A DNA stretch of 64,000 bases, taken from Vombatus ursinus. Its lineage: Eukaryota > Chordata > Mammalia > Diprotodontia > Vombatidae. Of this stretch, positions 51,543 through 61,800 are shown in pieces; within the stretch, counting starts at the first letter, position 1, and every line of letters begins with the position of its first letter. The stretch spans positions 9,668,298 through 9,732,297 of the forward strand of contig NW_020949602.1 in assembly GCF_900497805.2 (NCBI RefSeq), in the 5' to 3' direction. Below the pieces are notes generated by a model. It ran no database searches. It saw only the letters and a list, made by a program, of their open reading frames with translations, and was not told the origin of the DNA. A program made the position numbers and the translations under genes.

Positions 51543-52724
51543 GGAGAAAAGGCCATTCAATCTGGCAATGAGAAAACAACTGGTGACTAGACAGCAGCTT
51601 CAGTGGAAGGAGGAGGTCAGAAGGCAGAAGAGAAAGCACTTAGAAGAGAGTGAGAGAACTGATTTTACACAGCTCTGTTGAGAGGTTTCACCATGTCAGG
51701 AAGGAAAGAGACAGGATGACAGAGAGCAGGGATGGCAGGCTCCAGTGAGGAGGTCTGGGGAGACGTGGCAGTATCTGTAGGCAGCAGAGGAGCACCAGTG
51801 GGGGCGGGGAAAAACTGGAGATTAGTGAGAGGGGTGAGGATGGAGGAGGTGGTCAGCTGGAGAAGTCCTGCAGTAGGGGTCACCTGGGCAAAGGGAAGGG
51901 GAGTGAGACAAGGGGTAATGGAAGTTTTGTTGTGGGGCATGACCTTGAGTGATGTGAGTTGGGGCAGGGGGAGAAGAAGGAGCTCGAGGCAAAAAGCCTC
52001 AATGTTTTCAGTGAAGTCGGAGGCAAGGTCTTCAGAGTGAGGGGCAGGGGAGCCAAGGGAGGGCAGAGGGGGGTGAAGGGTTGGAAAGACCACTGTGGGG
52101 ATGGCAGAGAAGTATCGGGGATGTGCAAAAGGACTGCTGGAGAATATGTAACACAAACCGTGGTGGACCCCTTCAGCATGGTTTTGCGATTTTCTCCTCC
52201 TCCATTCAAAAGTACATGATTAAGAAACAGACCCAAAGCACGATCAGTGACAAGAGGGGCTGACATCTCCTCTTACAAAGGCAGGCTTGAGGTGGAAAGA
52301 CTGTGAGTCAGCTACTGAACTTCCTGAGAAAGGACAGTGCCCCAGCGGCAGAAGTAACTGGTCCCCAGAATCTTGGTTGACACAGATTTGGATTGAATAA
52401 CCCGTAAAGGAGGTGGTGCCTAAAAGGGGCAATGGGGACTGATGAGGGTGAGGGGGACAGGAGTGGAAGTGCCGCCAGGGCTGGAAAAAGGTGACTATGG
52501 CCAGCCAGAGCACAACAGGAGGTGGGAACCAAGATGGAAGGAGCAGAAGGATAAAAGGCTTAAGATGGAAGTGAGATGAGGAGACCAGGAAAATCTGCTT
52601 AGTGGAAGTGGCCTCTGACAGAGTCTGGACGTGAAGGACAGGTTCCAAGAGACAGGGGAAGGGGGAGCATTCCAGGCCCGTCCCAAGTCAGTACTGAAAG
52701 AGAAGCACATCCTCTGCTCTGTGT

Positions 52725-52945
52725 TGGGGCAGCTGGTGGCCCAGTGGGTAGAGCACTGAGCCTGGAGTCAGGAAAACCTGAGTTCTAATCCAGCCTCAGA
52801 CAGTGACTCACTGGGTGACCCTGGACAAGTCACTTCACCTCTCTGCCTCGGTTTTCCAGCACTCACTTCACAAAGATCAAATGAATCAACATTAGTAAAA
52901 AGCTCCCAGCACACAGTAGGTACTACCTAAATGCATCTTTATTCC
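52725..52945 (+). mobile_element. tRNA-derived SINE
   Basis: Sense copy: GGGGCAGCTGGTGGCCCAGT, GGAGTCAGGAAAACCTGAGT, CAAGTCACTTCACCTCTCTG and CACACAGTAGGTACTACCTA. It carries both the tRNA head and a CORE-type tail. Confidence 0.85.
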
Positions 52946-53039
52946 CTTTCCTTCCCCTTCTCATCCATCAATAAAAACACAAACAGGAAAAAGCCGGAGA
53001 CCTATTTCCACAACAGTGATCCACATTAACTGCATGCAG

Positions 53040-53560
53040 CAATTCCACCGCTCCTCCTCCCCGCACCCCCTCCAACACGAAGGCCCCGACCCATTCCTTA
53101 AGCCCCAGCTCACACACCCTCCTCATGGGGAGGGTTGCAGCACTTCCACTTGGGTTTCTGCAGTCACTGGGTCCACCCATGCCCCCAAACAGGGTCATCC
53201 CACCAGGAACTGGCCAGCTTCTGTTTTCAAAGCTCCAGCAGGGTCAAGCCCCAGTCTCCTGAAGCAGCCCAGGCCACTTTCTCCTCTCTGCCACTTGGAC
53301 CACGTCCAGCTCCTGGCCACTCTCCTTTCAGGGCCAGCTCCCCTTCAGACCATCAGATGGCAGGACCTTGGGGTCACTCACTATGTGGTATGCCCTCCTC
53401 TGGAGCTCCCCTAACCCTCACAAAAGGCTCTCTGCTCTTGTCTCAAACACATTTGGGAATGTCCTTTATGAAAGAAAGATGCCCCAAACTAGAGCCCGGC
53501 TTTGCACATAGCAGGCACTAGATAAATGTTTGCCCAATTCCTGAAGCAGTCACCAGATCC
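53040..53560 (+). mobile_element. L2-type LINE 3' remnant
   Basis: The end is clear (CACATAGCAGGCACTAGATA, AATGTTTGCCC at 53504-53534). Upstream sequence is C-rich and only loosely L2-like. Confidence 0.5.
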
Positions 53561-53968
53561 CTAGGTAGCACTGAGGTTGCCACCACACACACAACCTGCT
53601 CTATTCACCTGCCTTCCTGGGGTTCCAGGGCACCCCACACCATCCACCAGGTCATGGGGGAGAGTCGGTAAACTCTGACTGGGCCTTGCCTCGGACGCTG
53701 GCCAGTTTATATGACCATAAGCAAGTTACTGACTCTCTATCACCCTTGGGAAGAAGTCCCCATGCGTGTCCTATCCAGCCTGCCTCCCCTGGTGCTGCTG
53801 CTCTCCAAAATGGCCCTTTATATGTAGGCTGTGCTCCTTCTGGCCCCCCACCTCCACCGCAGAGAATCCCCTCATCTCCTCCAAAGGCCAGTTAGGTGCC
53901 TTTCCATCACCTTGGTGCCCCTACACACTCCAGAGCTCTCTTGAAATTACCTGACACTGTAAACGTCT
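53560..53968. other. Intron 1 stretch, not identified
   Basis: C-rich, without an exon or named element. Confidence 0.35.
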
Positions 53969-53969
53969 A

Positions 53970-54560
53970 CATCAGTCAACTAGTACTCATTAAGCCCCTA
54001 CTATATTTCAGGCACCCTGCTAAGCACTGGGGATACAAAGAATGGCCAGAGATGTCCCTGCCTTCAGGGAGCTCCCAGTCTAACGGGCAGAAAACAAGCA
54101 AACCAGCGGGCCCAAACAGCTGCACAGCCGAAAAATGGGAGATAATGAACAGAGGGATGGCACTAGAATGAAGAGGGGTTGGGAAAGGCTTCCTGTGGAA
54201 GAAGGATTTTAGCTGGGACTTGAAGGAGAAGGGAGAGCACTCCAGGCAGGGGGCACTGCCAGAGAAAAAGTCCAGAGTCGGGAGCCTGAGTAATGTGCTT
54301 CAGGAACAGCCAGGAGGTCAGTGCTCCTGAATCACAGAGACTGGAAGGTGGGAGGGGGGCAGGGGGTGAATGCCCCAGAGGATTTGTATTTGATTCTGAA
54401 GGCAACGGTGGGTAGAGGGGTGACACGGTCAGACCTGGGCTTTGGGACACCCACTTTGCCCCAGAGCGGAGGATGGACCCGAGCGAGGAGAGCCTGGGGC
54501 AGCGGACCCCCAGGAGCTACTGCCAGGGTGCAGGGGGCGAGGGTCTGCCCCGGGGCGGGT
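53970..54560 (-). mobile_element. L2-type LINE 3' part abutting the CpG island
   Basis: Inverted order: ACTCATTAAGCCCCTACTAT, GCTAAGCACTGGGGATACAA, GGGTTGGGAAAGGCTTCCTG, TGACACGGTCAGACCTGGGC, GAGCTACTGCCAGGGTGCAG. The L2 order remains readable to about 54560, inside the island. It lies about 540 bases downstream of exon 1. Confidence 0.85.
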
Positions 54561-54955
54561 CTGGGGTCTCCCGGAGGTGAAGGCTCCCTCCAGGGATGCC
54601 GCTCGCAGCCGTCCAGACCCGCCCAGCCCCGGCAGCCCCGGTCGGCTCTGGACCCGAGCCCGCCCCGCCCACGCACCGACCCGCGGGTAACAAAGTATCC
54701 TCGCTGCGGTCAGGGCGCCGGGCCAGCGCCGTCTCGTGGGCTGCTCCCCCCCACCCCCCCGCGCTCCGCGGAGCCCCTCCCGCCTGCACCCGGAGCTGGA
54801 GGGGGGGGGCCTGCAGGCGACCCCGGCCAGGGACCCCCGCCCCTGGGGGGGGAGGGAGAGCAGGAAGAATGGGAGAGAAAGAGAAGGGGAGGGGGCGATG
54901 GAGACGGGGAGATGGAGGGGGAGGGGCGGCGGGGGGGTCCCGGGGGCGGGGCCCT

Positions 54956-55019
54956 CCCCCCCCCCCCCCCGCCGCCCCCCCCCCCGCGCCCCCCCCCCCC
55001 CCCCGGGCCCCCCCCCCCC
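54956..55019. repeat. Long C tract (G runs on the DOCK7 strand)
   Basis: A 64-base tract made almost only of C on the plus strand, with C runs of about 15, 11, 16 and 12 broken by short G interruptions. On the DOCK7 sense strand these are G runs, so both the DNA and the nascent RNA could form G-quadruplexes. The tract begins about 77 bases downstream of the exon 1 donor. Confidence 0.9.
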
Positions 55020-55096
55020 GAGCAGCCGCCTCCCCCAGCCCGGGCGCCCCCGCCCCGGCCTCGGGCCGCGCCCTCCCGCTCTCGCGCTCGCGGTAC

Positions 55097-55134
55097 CTGC
55101 TGATCTTCTGCGCGAAGGCTCGGCGCTCCGCCAT
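55097..55134 (-). CDS. DOCK7: DOCK7 exon 1 coding part (residues 1-12 plus 2 bases)
   Basis: The exon encodes MAERRAFAQKIS plus AG, the first two bases of Arg13. The ATG at 55134-55132 has a strong Kozak context (GCAGCCATGG) and gives the known DOCK7 start. The frame stays open upstream to a TAA near 55384 but has no earlier in-frame ATG, which supports this start. The donor is GTACCG directly after GCAG. The 5' UTR lies to the right inside the CpG island; its end cannot be fixed from sequence. Confidence 0.95.
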
Positions 55135-55560
55135 GGCTGCGGCGCCCGGGGCCCGGCCGACTGGGACTGCGCGCCCCCGCCTCCGCCCCGCCGGGCGCGC
55201 GCCGCCACAGCGCCCCGCCCCCTCCCGCCGGGGCCGCGCGCTGCTCCGCCGGGATGCTCCCGCCGCGCAGGCGCGCCGCCCGACTCCCTCCTCCTCCCCC
55301 CCCCAGGCCGGAGGGCGGGGCCGCCGGGGCGCTCCCAGGCCGCGGGGCGTCGGAGCTCGAACCGGGAATGAATACACGCAGCTTTAAAGGAAGGGCGCTG
55401 CCCTCGGCCAGCTTCCAGTCCAGCCCACCGCGTCCGCACCCCTTCCCCGAGCCAGCGGGCACATGGGGCGGAGCGCTGTGCCGAGCGCTTCCCAGGAGAT
55501 CCGCCCCCGCCTCTCCGAGGGGGAAACTGAGGCACGGGGGGAGGGGATGTGTGTGACCTG
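55135..55560 (-). promoter_or_regulatory. DOCK7: DOCK7 5' UTR and core promoter region
   Basis: This CpG-dense stretch lies directly upstream of the DOCK7 ATG. It carries GC boxes (CCCCGCCCC at 55213-55221, GGGCGGGG at 55313-55320) and an NRF1-like GCGCAGGCGC at 55265-55274. No convincing TATA box is placed for a short 5' UTR, which fits a CpG-island promoter with dispersed starts. The exact start site is not visible. Confidence 0.7.
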
Positions 55561-56190
55561 TCCTGCTTGACCAAGTGACCGACGGGGGCGCTATGTGTCA
55601 ACGTGTCTCTACAGTGACCCCCCCAGAACCTGGGAACCCCGTGGGTGGGTGGGCGTGCCCTCAGGCCTTAGCCCGGTGCCAGGCTCTAACAGGGTGCTTG
55701 ATGTTTGCTGGTGGATCAATTGGATTGAATTCAATTGGCCCAGAGATCCGATCCGCCTCACAAGCGGTTGTCCAGAAGCAATTTGGAACTGTGGCCAAAA
55801 ATCCATTACAGTGTGAGTGCCCTTTAGCCGGGCAGTGATGTCCGGCTACACCTAGACCCCGGAGAGGGGCAAGGGCTGGCCGGCACAAAACGGAATTAAA
55901 TGAGCCTGTCCCAGAAGCCTGCCTCGCATCCCAGTCATGCATGACCCCGGATCTCCCCGGATCTCAGCTTCCTCCTTAAGGTCTAAAGGAAATGGTCTTC
56001 CAAAGGATTGGACCCACTGAAATGAACGCCTCCTCCACGGGCCCCTCCCCCCCTCGGATTGGAGGGGGTGCAGAGTGGGCGTGGCTGAGCTCCTCCCGCG
56101 GCACCCACTTAAGGCTGGGGCCCAGGGTCTCCCACTTGCCTTGCCAGACTTTATCCGGCCCCTGTGCCAGGGACCGTTCCCCCTTCCCAG
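55560..56190. other. Upstream intergenic DNA with an L1 scrap
   Basis: 55770-55840 resembles a worn L1 ORF2 piece (CCAGAAGCAATTTGGAACTG, CCTTTAGCCGGGCAGTGATG). The rest is not identified and has fewer CpGs than the island. Confidence 0.45.
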
Positions 56191-56194
56191 TTCT

Positions 56195-56312
56195 GTTTTT
56201 AAATCAATTTTTAAAAAAAAAAAAGTGTGTAAGATTACAAAGGAGTCAATTATGCTGAAATAGTTATCAAAATGACTTTAAAAGTTCACGGACTTCAGGT
56301 TAAGACCCTCAG
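56195..56312 (+). mobile_element. Short DNA transposon (hAT-like MITE) fragment
   Basis: Right half of the element at 51041: GATTACAAAGGAGTCAATTA, TGCTGAAATAGTTATCAAAA, AGTTCACGGACTTCAGGTTA, AGACCCTC. The left half is missing. Confidence 0.7.
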
Positions 56313-57030
56313 CTCTCCACTCTGTGGTCCCTTTATGAGATGGAAACCACTTTGATTAGTTCTAGAAGGGAAAATTATGACTGGCTAACCAAACAGCTTA
56401 ATGGGGTCTCCGGGGGCTTTGGAGCAGGAGGAAGTTCATGGGGTTGCTTGGTTTATCTGAGGGCTGGCCAAGCCTTGCTTGGCTCCGGGCAGTAGAGCCA
56501 CAGACCCTTTTGCAGGATTCCGGAGGGCAGGGAAAGGATGCCGAAGTGAGCCGAAGTGGAGTTAGATCCCTCTCTCCCCCACGTCATTGGAGAGGCTGGA
56601 TTGGTAGGAGGCTACAAATCCAACCAGAAGCAGAGAAAAAAGCCCATGGAAGACTGTAATTGGGCAGCATTTTCTGGTGTGTTTCCTTACGAATCAGACC
56701 AGGTTCTTGGTGAACCTTTTGAATACTTAAGTTCTGTTATCTGTCGAGTGACTGTACTTTATAAGTATGAAAGCTAGCATGAGCTGTGTAACTTTGCATC
56801 CTTAAATACAAGTCCCTCCCTAGCACTACACTTAGAACACTATAAAAGCTCATCTTGTTTTGTTTTGTTTTTTACTTTTAAGCAGACTTAGACTGCTTAA
56901 AAGTAAGCATGTAGTGTGGCGAATCTAGACAGCTAGTCTAAGAGCCTTATGGACTTAGGTCACAGAATTATCGAATCATAGAGAGTCAGAAGGGACCTCA
57001 CTGGCGGTAGGTACACAGAAGAAGCCCCTA
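56312..57030. other. Intergenic stretch, not identified
   Basis: No gene seen. A short CR1/L3-like end motif lies near 56965-57000 (TCATAGAGAGTCAGAAGGGA). A pair of facing TTAAGCAGACTTAG-type sequences at 56877-56902 forms a small palindrome. Confidence 0.4.
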
Positions 57031-57574
57031 GTCTGATCTACCTCACAAGTGGTTGCCAGAAGCAATTTAGAACTATGGCCAGAAAGCTGCTAAACTTTGC
57101 ATACTCTTTGACCCAGAAATAATGTAACTAGGTCTATACCCTAAAGAGCTTAAAGAAAGAGAAGGACTCACATGTACAACAATATTTACAGCAGCTCTTT
57201 TTGTTGTGGCAAAGAATTGCAAACTGAAGGGGTGCCCATCAATAGGGGAATGGCTGAACAAATTATGGTATATGAGGGTGATGGAATACTGTTGTGCTAT
57301 AAGAAATGAAGAGGAAAGTCTCAGAGAAACCTGGGAAAGCTTGTTATGAAGTGATGCAGGGTGAAGTGAGAAGAATGAGAAGAAAGAGGAAAATTAATAT
57401 TTGGCTTGTATTTATTACCAATATTTCTATGTGAATGCATTGGTTTCCCCAGACTTCAACCTCAGAAGGTCTGGCAGCTTTTCTGAAGGACATAATAGAA
57501 TAAGGTAATTACTCCCATTCCTCAAAGGCATCTGCTCCTTAACTTAGCTTGGGCAGGGCTCCTTGCCTCTGTTT

Positions 57575-57815
57575 GTTGTTATTTTTGTTGTTGTTGTTCA
57601 AAGAGGACCAATGACATCACAGGGTGATGGCTTGACTCTGGGCTTGAATTGGATTTAAGTGAGGCACAGTTACACAAAGTCATTAGCCTCACTCTCTCTT
57701 CCAGAGACATCGAAGTCCAGTGGCAAGACGAAAATCAGGATGACTGGCAATGGCCTGGGATGCACTGGGTAACTTTGGCATCTTGGATGTTTGACCAAGT
57801 TCTAAGCTTTCCATG
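57575..57815 (-). mobile_element. RTE-tailed short element inside an L1
   Basis: The left edge is a TTG-unit tract (57579-57597), the inverse of an RTE-type CAA tail. It is followed by AAGAGGACCAATGACATCAC, GGCTTGACTCTGGGCTTGAA and ATCGAAGTCCAGTGGCAAGA, an order I know as a frequent marsupial element. The flanks (57390-57575 and 57820-58100) are not identified. Confidence 0.6.
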
Positions 57816-58017
57816 GAACTCAGAGCTCCTATTTTCTATTTACCCCAGAAGTCAGTTTGAGCCAAGGCCCTCCCTAGGGGATGCTCTTGTTTCCCTCCAC
57901 CCACAGATGAAGTAATAGGAAGGAGCTGAGAACTGTCTTAGCCCACCTCTTCATTAAAGTGTCCACCAATCAAGATGTACTGTTAGGCCAATCAAAACAA
58001 AGGTATTAACCTAGGTA

Positions 58018-58042
58018 TTAACCCCCCCCCACACACACACAC
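58018..58042. repeat. C run and (AC)n
   Basis: CCCCCCCCCC followed by about eight AC units. Confidence 0.85.
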
Positions 58043-58449
58043 ACTTTTGGCACAAATGAAAACTAGCCAGTAAAACCACTTTGTTACCAGGCTGCATACC
58101 CCTGCTAACAGAGGATACAATAGTTATACAAGGACAACAACATTGTAAAGACAATCAACTTTGAAAGACTTAGTAACTCCAGTCAACATAATGACCAACT
58201 CCAGAAGACTCACGATAAGACATGCTACCCACCTCCAGATAGAGAGTCAATGGACTCAGCCTACAAGTCACAATTTATTGGATTTTTGCACATGGCCAAT
58301 GAGGGGATTTGTTTTGGCTAAATGTGCATGTTTGTGACAGGTTTTGTTTTTTGTGCTTCCTCTTTGGGTGAGAGGAGAAAGGGAAAGAACTGAAAACAAA
58401 AATAAATTTGAATTTTGAATTTTGAAAAATAAAATAAAATTGGGGGGGG

Positions 58450-58925
58450 GGGGGTTGTCCAGCTTCTGCTTGAAGACTCCAAGGAAGAGAAACTGAGGGC
58501 TTCCTCAAATAGCTGTTTCACTTTTGAACAAGTTCTGCTTATTATAAAGTTGCTCCCGACAGCAAACCTCAATATGCTTATTTGTACCTTCTTCCCACAG
58601 CTCCTGGTTCTTCCCTCTGGAGACAGATAGAACAAGTCTAATCCATCCTCCTCCATGTGACAGCCCTTCAAATATGGATATTATGCCTCTCCCTCTCCCC
58701 CCAATCTTCTTTTCTCTAGGTTAAACATGCCAAGTTTTTAGACTGATCTCCAAATGTCATGGATGGATAACCCTTCACCATCTTGGTGGCCCTTCAGCTT
58801 ATCAACGTTTTTCTTAAACCATGGTGTCAGCCCTGAGTGTGAGCTCTAGAGAAGGTGATGAGGGCAGAGGACAGTAGGACGGTGTCACCTCCTTGTTCCT
58901 GGAAACTACGCCCCTCTCAATACAT
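58450..58925 (-). mobile_element. CR1/L3-type LINE 3' part
   Basis: Inverted CR1/L3 order over almost 500 bases: TTGTCCAGCTTCTGCTTGAA, TCCTGGTTCTTCCCTCTGGA, GTGACAGCCCTTCAAATATG, GTTAAACATGCCAAGTTTTT, CCCTTCACCATCTTGGTGGC. The best preserved CR1/L3 copy here. Confidence 0.88.
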
Positions 58926-59004
58926 TCCAGAAATGAGGAAAAGGTCTAGGAAAAGGTATGCAGACAGAAATTGAATTGTTAAGGTGTCTGACAAAAATGA
59001 GGCT

Positions 59005-59145
59005 CAGAGGAAGAAAAGGGGCTTAGGAACCATCTAGCCCAACCTCTTTCCTTTTGAGGTGTGGAGGAAATAGGCCCAGAGAGATTAAACAATAAGTAGC
59101 AGAGCTAAGATATGAACTCAGTTCTTCTGACTCTATTCAGGAGAA
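59005..59145 (-). repeat. MIR-like SINE remnant
   Basis: Inverted order: AGGAAATAGGCCCAGAGAGA, TTAAACAATAAGTAGCAGAG, CTAAGATATGAACTCAGTTC. Confidence 0.55.
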
Positions 59146-59700
59146 CAATTGGAAGAGAGGATTTTATAAGGAACCTAAGATCTCTAAAGTTCCCTAGAGC
59201 TTTAAAATGAATTCTGTGGAAATTAGCCTGTTGAGAATCTGTTTTGCCAGAAAAGATGGATGAAAAACATTGAAGGAGAACTGATGGATCCCAGAATTCC
59301 ATTCTGTAACATTTGGCAAACGTTGGGCAAGTAGATGTGCTGAAGGTGGTTTGGGGAATACAAAAACTCAGTGTCCTCAGCCTCTCCTGGGGAAATGCAT
59401 CAGACAGAGAAATAAATGTCAATTCCAGTCCCAAATCATTGTCCATTTGCAGTATCTGTCCAAGAGACAGTTGCTGATGGATGAGCTCTGTAGGTTGTCA
59501 AACCAAATTCACAAAACAAGATGATTGGACCTAGAGAAGACACAAGGCCTCAGGGCTGGAAGAGACCTCAGGGGCCCTCTGGCCCTACCTACACCTGGCT
59601 GAGAATTCCCCTCTCCATTATACATGAGAGGTGGTAGAATCTGTAACTATTTAGTTCCTATGTAAGCAGTAAAAAAAGAGCTGAGGGAGGGCAAAGGGCG
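59145..59700. other. Intergenic stretch, not identified
   Basis: Apart from a CR1-like motif near 59545-59575 (CAGGGCTGGAAGAGACCTCA), nothing is recognised. Confidence 0.4.
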
Positions 59701-59704
59701 TTTC

Positions 59705-59832
59705 AGACAACAAATGGTAAGCCGCTTGAGGGCAGGGACTGGGCTGTTGTTGATTCTGGTTTTTGTGTTCCCGCTGCTTAGCTTGGTGCCCTCCAAGTGT
59801 TAGGCCCTAAATCAATGTTCCATTGAGTGGAT
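59705..59832 (+). mobile_element. L2-type LINE 3' terminus
   Basis: Sense: AGCCGCTTGAGGGCAGGGAC, TGTGTTCCCGCTGCTTAGCT, TAGGCCCTAAATCAATGTTC. Confidence 0.7.
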
Positions 59833-60109
59833 TGATTTCCATTTCTGCCCATGATGGAGGTTCAGAACAGAGGGAAAAAGAGTCTCCTTCCTGCCTCTCT
59901 GCAGCTGTATTAAAAAGGGCGAGAGACAGAAAAACAACAAATTCATACTTTGAAAAGGGTGGTCTCGTTGGAACAACTGCTTTTCTAGCTGTAATTGCTG
60001 GGAAATTTTTTCCAAAAATGAGCTTAAATCTGCCGCTCTGTACCTTAAGATCACCAGATCGTAAATGTTGAGCTGGATGGGAACTCAGAGGTCATGGAGT
60101 CATGGGATC

Positions 60110-60245
60110 ATGATTGATGTTTATATGTAGCACTTTATAAACATGACCTCATTTGATCCTCTCAACAGTCCTGGGAGGTAGGCACTATTATTATCCCCAT
60201 TTTACAGTAGAGGAAATTGAGGCAAACAGAGGTGAAGTGAAAGCA
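60110..60245 (-). mobile_element. MIR3-like SINE
   Basis: Inverted order: TTTATAAACATGACCTCATT, GATCCTCTCAACAGTCCTGG, TATTATCCCCATTTTACAGT, GGAAATTGAGGCAAACAGAG. Confidence 0.7.
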
Positions 60246-60638
60246 GTCATATCCTAGCCCACGCTGGTGCTTGCAATCCCAGCAACACCAACCAACACTC
60301 CAGGCCATAAACTGATTAGGAGGATGCTTTATACTACAAGTCCACCCCCACCCAGTAGTCCTATGGATCTAGGACTCTGCACCCAAACTCTACACCCCAA
60401 CCTGTCCTCACCCCTCATTTCCTGCACCTGTATTTACACTACAGCCACTAGTCTCTAGGAATACCCTCTCTTCCTCATCCCTCCCCCAATCCCTTCCTCA
60501 CCCTGCCTCTGTATTCCTTTTATTTGGAGGAAGCAAAGGAAGCCAGAAGGTGGTGATGAGGAGGGAGAGTGTTCCAGGTATGGGAGATAGCCAGTAAAAC
60601 CTCCTGGTATCCAGAGGTGGATTAGCCCATTCCATGAC
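60245..60638. other. Intergenic stretch, C-rich, not identified
   Basis: No gene or named repeat is visible. Confidence 0.4.
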
Positions 60639-60639
60639 A

Positions 60640-60790
60640 AGCAAGGAAGCTTGCTGGATAAAGAACGGACCTCAGAGTCAGGAAGTCCTGACTTCAATTC
60701 TGGCCTCTAACACATACTCGCTGTGGGGCCCTTGGAATCACTTAACCTCTGACTGCCTGGTGCTAATCCCTAAGAAGGTCCATTCAGTAA
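60640..60790 (+). repeat. SINE remnant
   Basis: Sense order: GAGTCAGGAAGTCCTGACTT, CAATTCTGGCCTCTAACACA, AATCACTTAACCTCTGACTG. The rest is worn. Confidence 0.65.
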
Positions 60791-60799
60791 TGGTGGAAA

Positions 60800-61370
60800 A
60801 AGGCCCTCACTGGCAGCTCCCTGTAAATGAAATCAGACAAAAGAAAAAGTATTCTTGAAATGTTTTCTAAGAAAAGATTAGCCCATCTCTTTCTTCCAGG
60901 GTGACTTTGGTGGGGTAGGTAGTAAGTGTCCAATGATAGGCAGGCACCCTTCCAGTCCATTGTTCCATGAGTTTAACCAGAGGTCTTCTATGGGAATCCC
61001 CCTTATAATCCAACCAAAAGTTTATTACCAGTCTTTGTTAGCTTTGCCCGTGCAGCCACAGAGCCTCACACAATTGTTTTTACAGAAAACAGAAGAGTCT
61101 GTCTTGACAGGTGCCAGACAATTCTGAATCAAACCCAAGCTCTACTACAGACTGGTTCTAGTAAATCACCCAAGATCACTGAGACCCTATCTCTCAGCCT
61201 TCCAAATAAAGGCAATAAAACCTCTGGTGGATTTTGTGTGGAGTAAATAATTCTGCAAAGTAGAGGGAAGGTCATAAACACACACACACAGAGGTGCAGT
61301 GACATTATTAAAATCCTCTTAATGCAGAAAATGCACTTAGATGGCATTTTTACCCGCACGCTATTCCCTC
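60800..61370. other. Intergenic stretch, not identified
   Basis: No gene or firm repeat. A short (CA)n lies at 61277-61289. Confidence 0.4.
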
Positions 61371-61377
61371 TCTCTTA

Positions 61378-61398
61378 TTTTTTTTTTTTTTTTTTTTG
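61378..61398. repeat. Poly-T run
   Basis: About 21 T bases. No SINE or LINE end was recognised next to it. Confidence 0.85.
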
Positions 61399-61399
61399 C

Positions 61400-61800
61400 T
61401 TAATGTGTCACTGACGCTCCCTTCTCCTTGGCATGTTTCCTAAGACCTATATTTCCCTGCTTCCAGCCATGTCTTCAATAGCTGCTCATGACTTGGAGAT
61501 GACCCTGAGCTTTCAAAAACCATGGGCCATGAGATGCAAGCTCTGGTGGGTCCTGCCAAGTTAAACAAGCTTTGAATATAGCCTAAGTGTATCCTCTGAT
61601 GAGTAGCACCACTAAACTCAGAGAGACTCTAAGGCAGTCAGCTGTAGGAGACTTAATTTCTCAGCTTAGCAGCCCACCAGGTCCACCTAATAAGGAAGGG
61701 AAGGATTGCCGTGTCAATGAGGGGAACACCCACACTAACAAAATCACAGCTGGAGTACAGTATATTCAGTGTAATTGTCTGACTTTGAGTGGTTAAAGCA
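61400..61800. other. Intergenic stretch, not identified
   Basis: No gene or named repeat is visible. Confidence 0.35.

Larger units (their letters stand above)
48640..52700 (-). mobile_element. L2-type LINE split by three later insertions
   Basis: L2 sequence lies at 48640-49245, 51008-51040, 51233-51440 and 51558-52700 in one orientation and in continuous consensus order. The minus strand near 49200-49090 reads NCLLDIFSDMSHGHLRLNIS followed by KTELVIFPP, the segment just after the catalytic box. Removing the RTE, the short DNA transposon and the RTE-tail insert restores about 2 kb of L2, one of the longest L2 copies here. Intron 1, DOCK7 orientation. Confidence 0.85.
54430..55560. promoter_or_regulatory. 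CpG island at the DOCK7 5' end
   Basis: CG dinucleotides are frequent throughout and G+C is far above the flanks. The island covers the proximal promoter, exon 1 and the first part of intron 1. Long open frames on both strands here (up to about 390 codons) result from the lack of A/T-rich stop codons and are not genes. The left edge grades into an L2 remnant. Confidence 0.85.
57035..58440 (+). mobile_element. L1 LINE 3' end, split by later sequence
   Basis: Part one (57035-57385) has CTTTGACCCAGAAATAATGT, CAACAATATTTACAGCAGCT and GGGGAATGGCTGAACAAATT. Part two (58105-58440) has GAAGACTCACGATAAGACAT, CACCTCCAGATAGAGAGTCA and a 3' UTR ending in an A/T-rich tail and a G run (58442-58454). About 720 bases of other DNA lie between them. 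Confidence 0.8.

Noticed and set aside
51665-52156. 163-codon minus-strand frame
   Set aside because: It is L2 ORF2-derived, Pro/Ser/Leu-rich, and lies in the L2 that is split by the RTE.
55135-55377. In-frame N-terminal extension of DOCK7 upstream of the ATG
   Set aside because: The frame is open for 81 codons but begins at GTG after a TAA, with no upstream ATG. The ATG at 55134 has a strong Kozak context and the known DOCK7 start.
54429-55601. Very long open frames on both strands (up to 390 codons) around the CpG island
   Set aside because: They overlap each other, consist of Pro/Gly/Arg-rich low-complexity residues and follow from high G+C. Only the short MAERRAFAQKIS part, ending at a splice donor, is supported.
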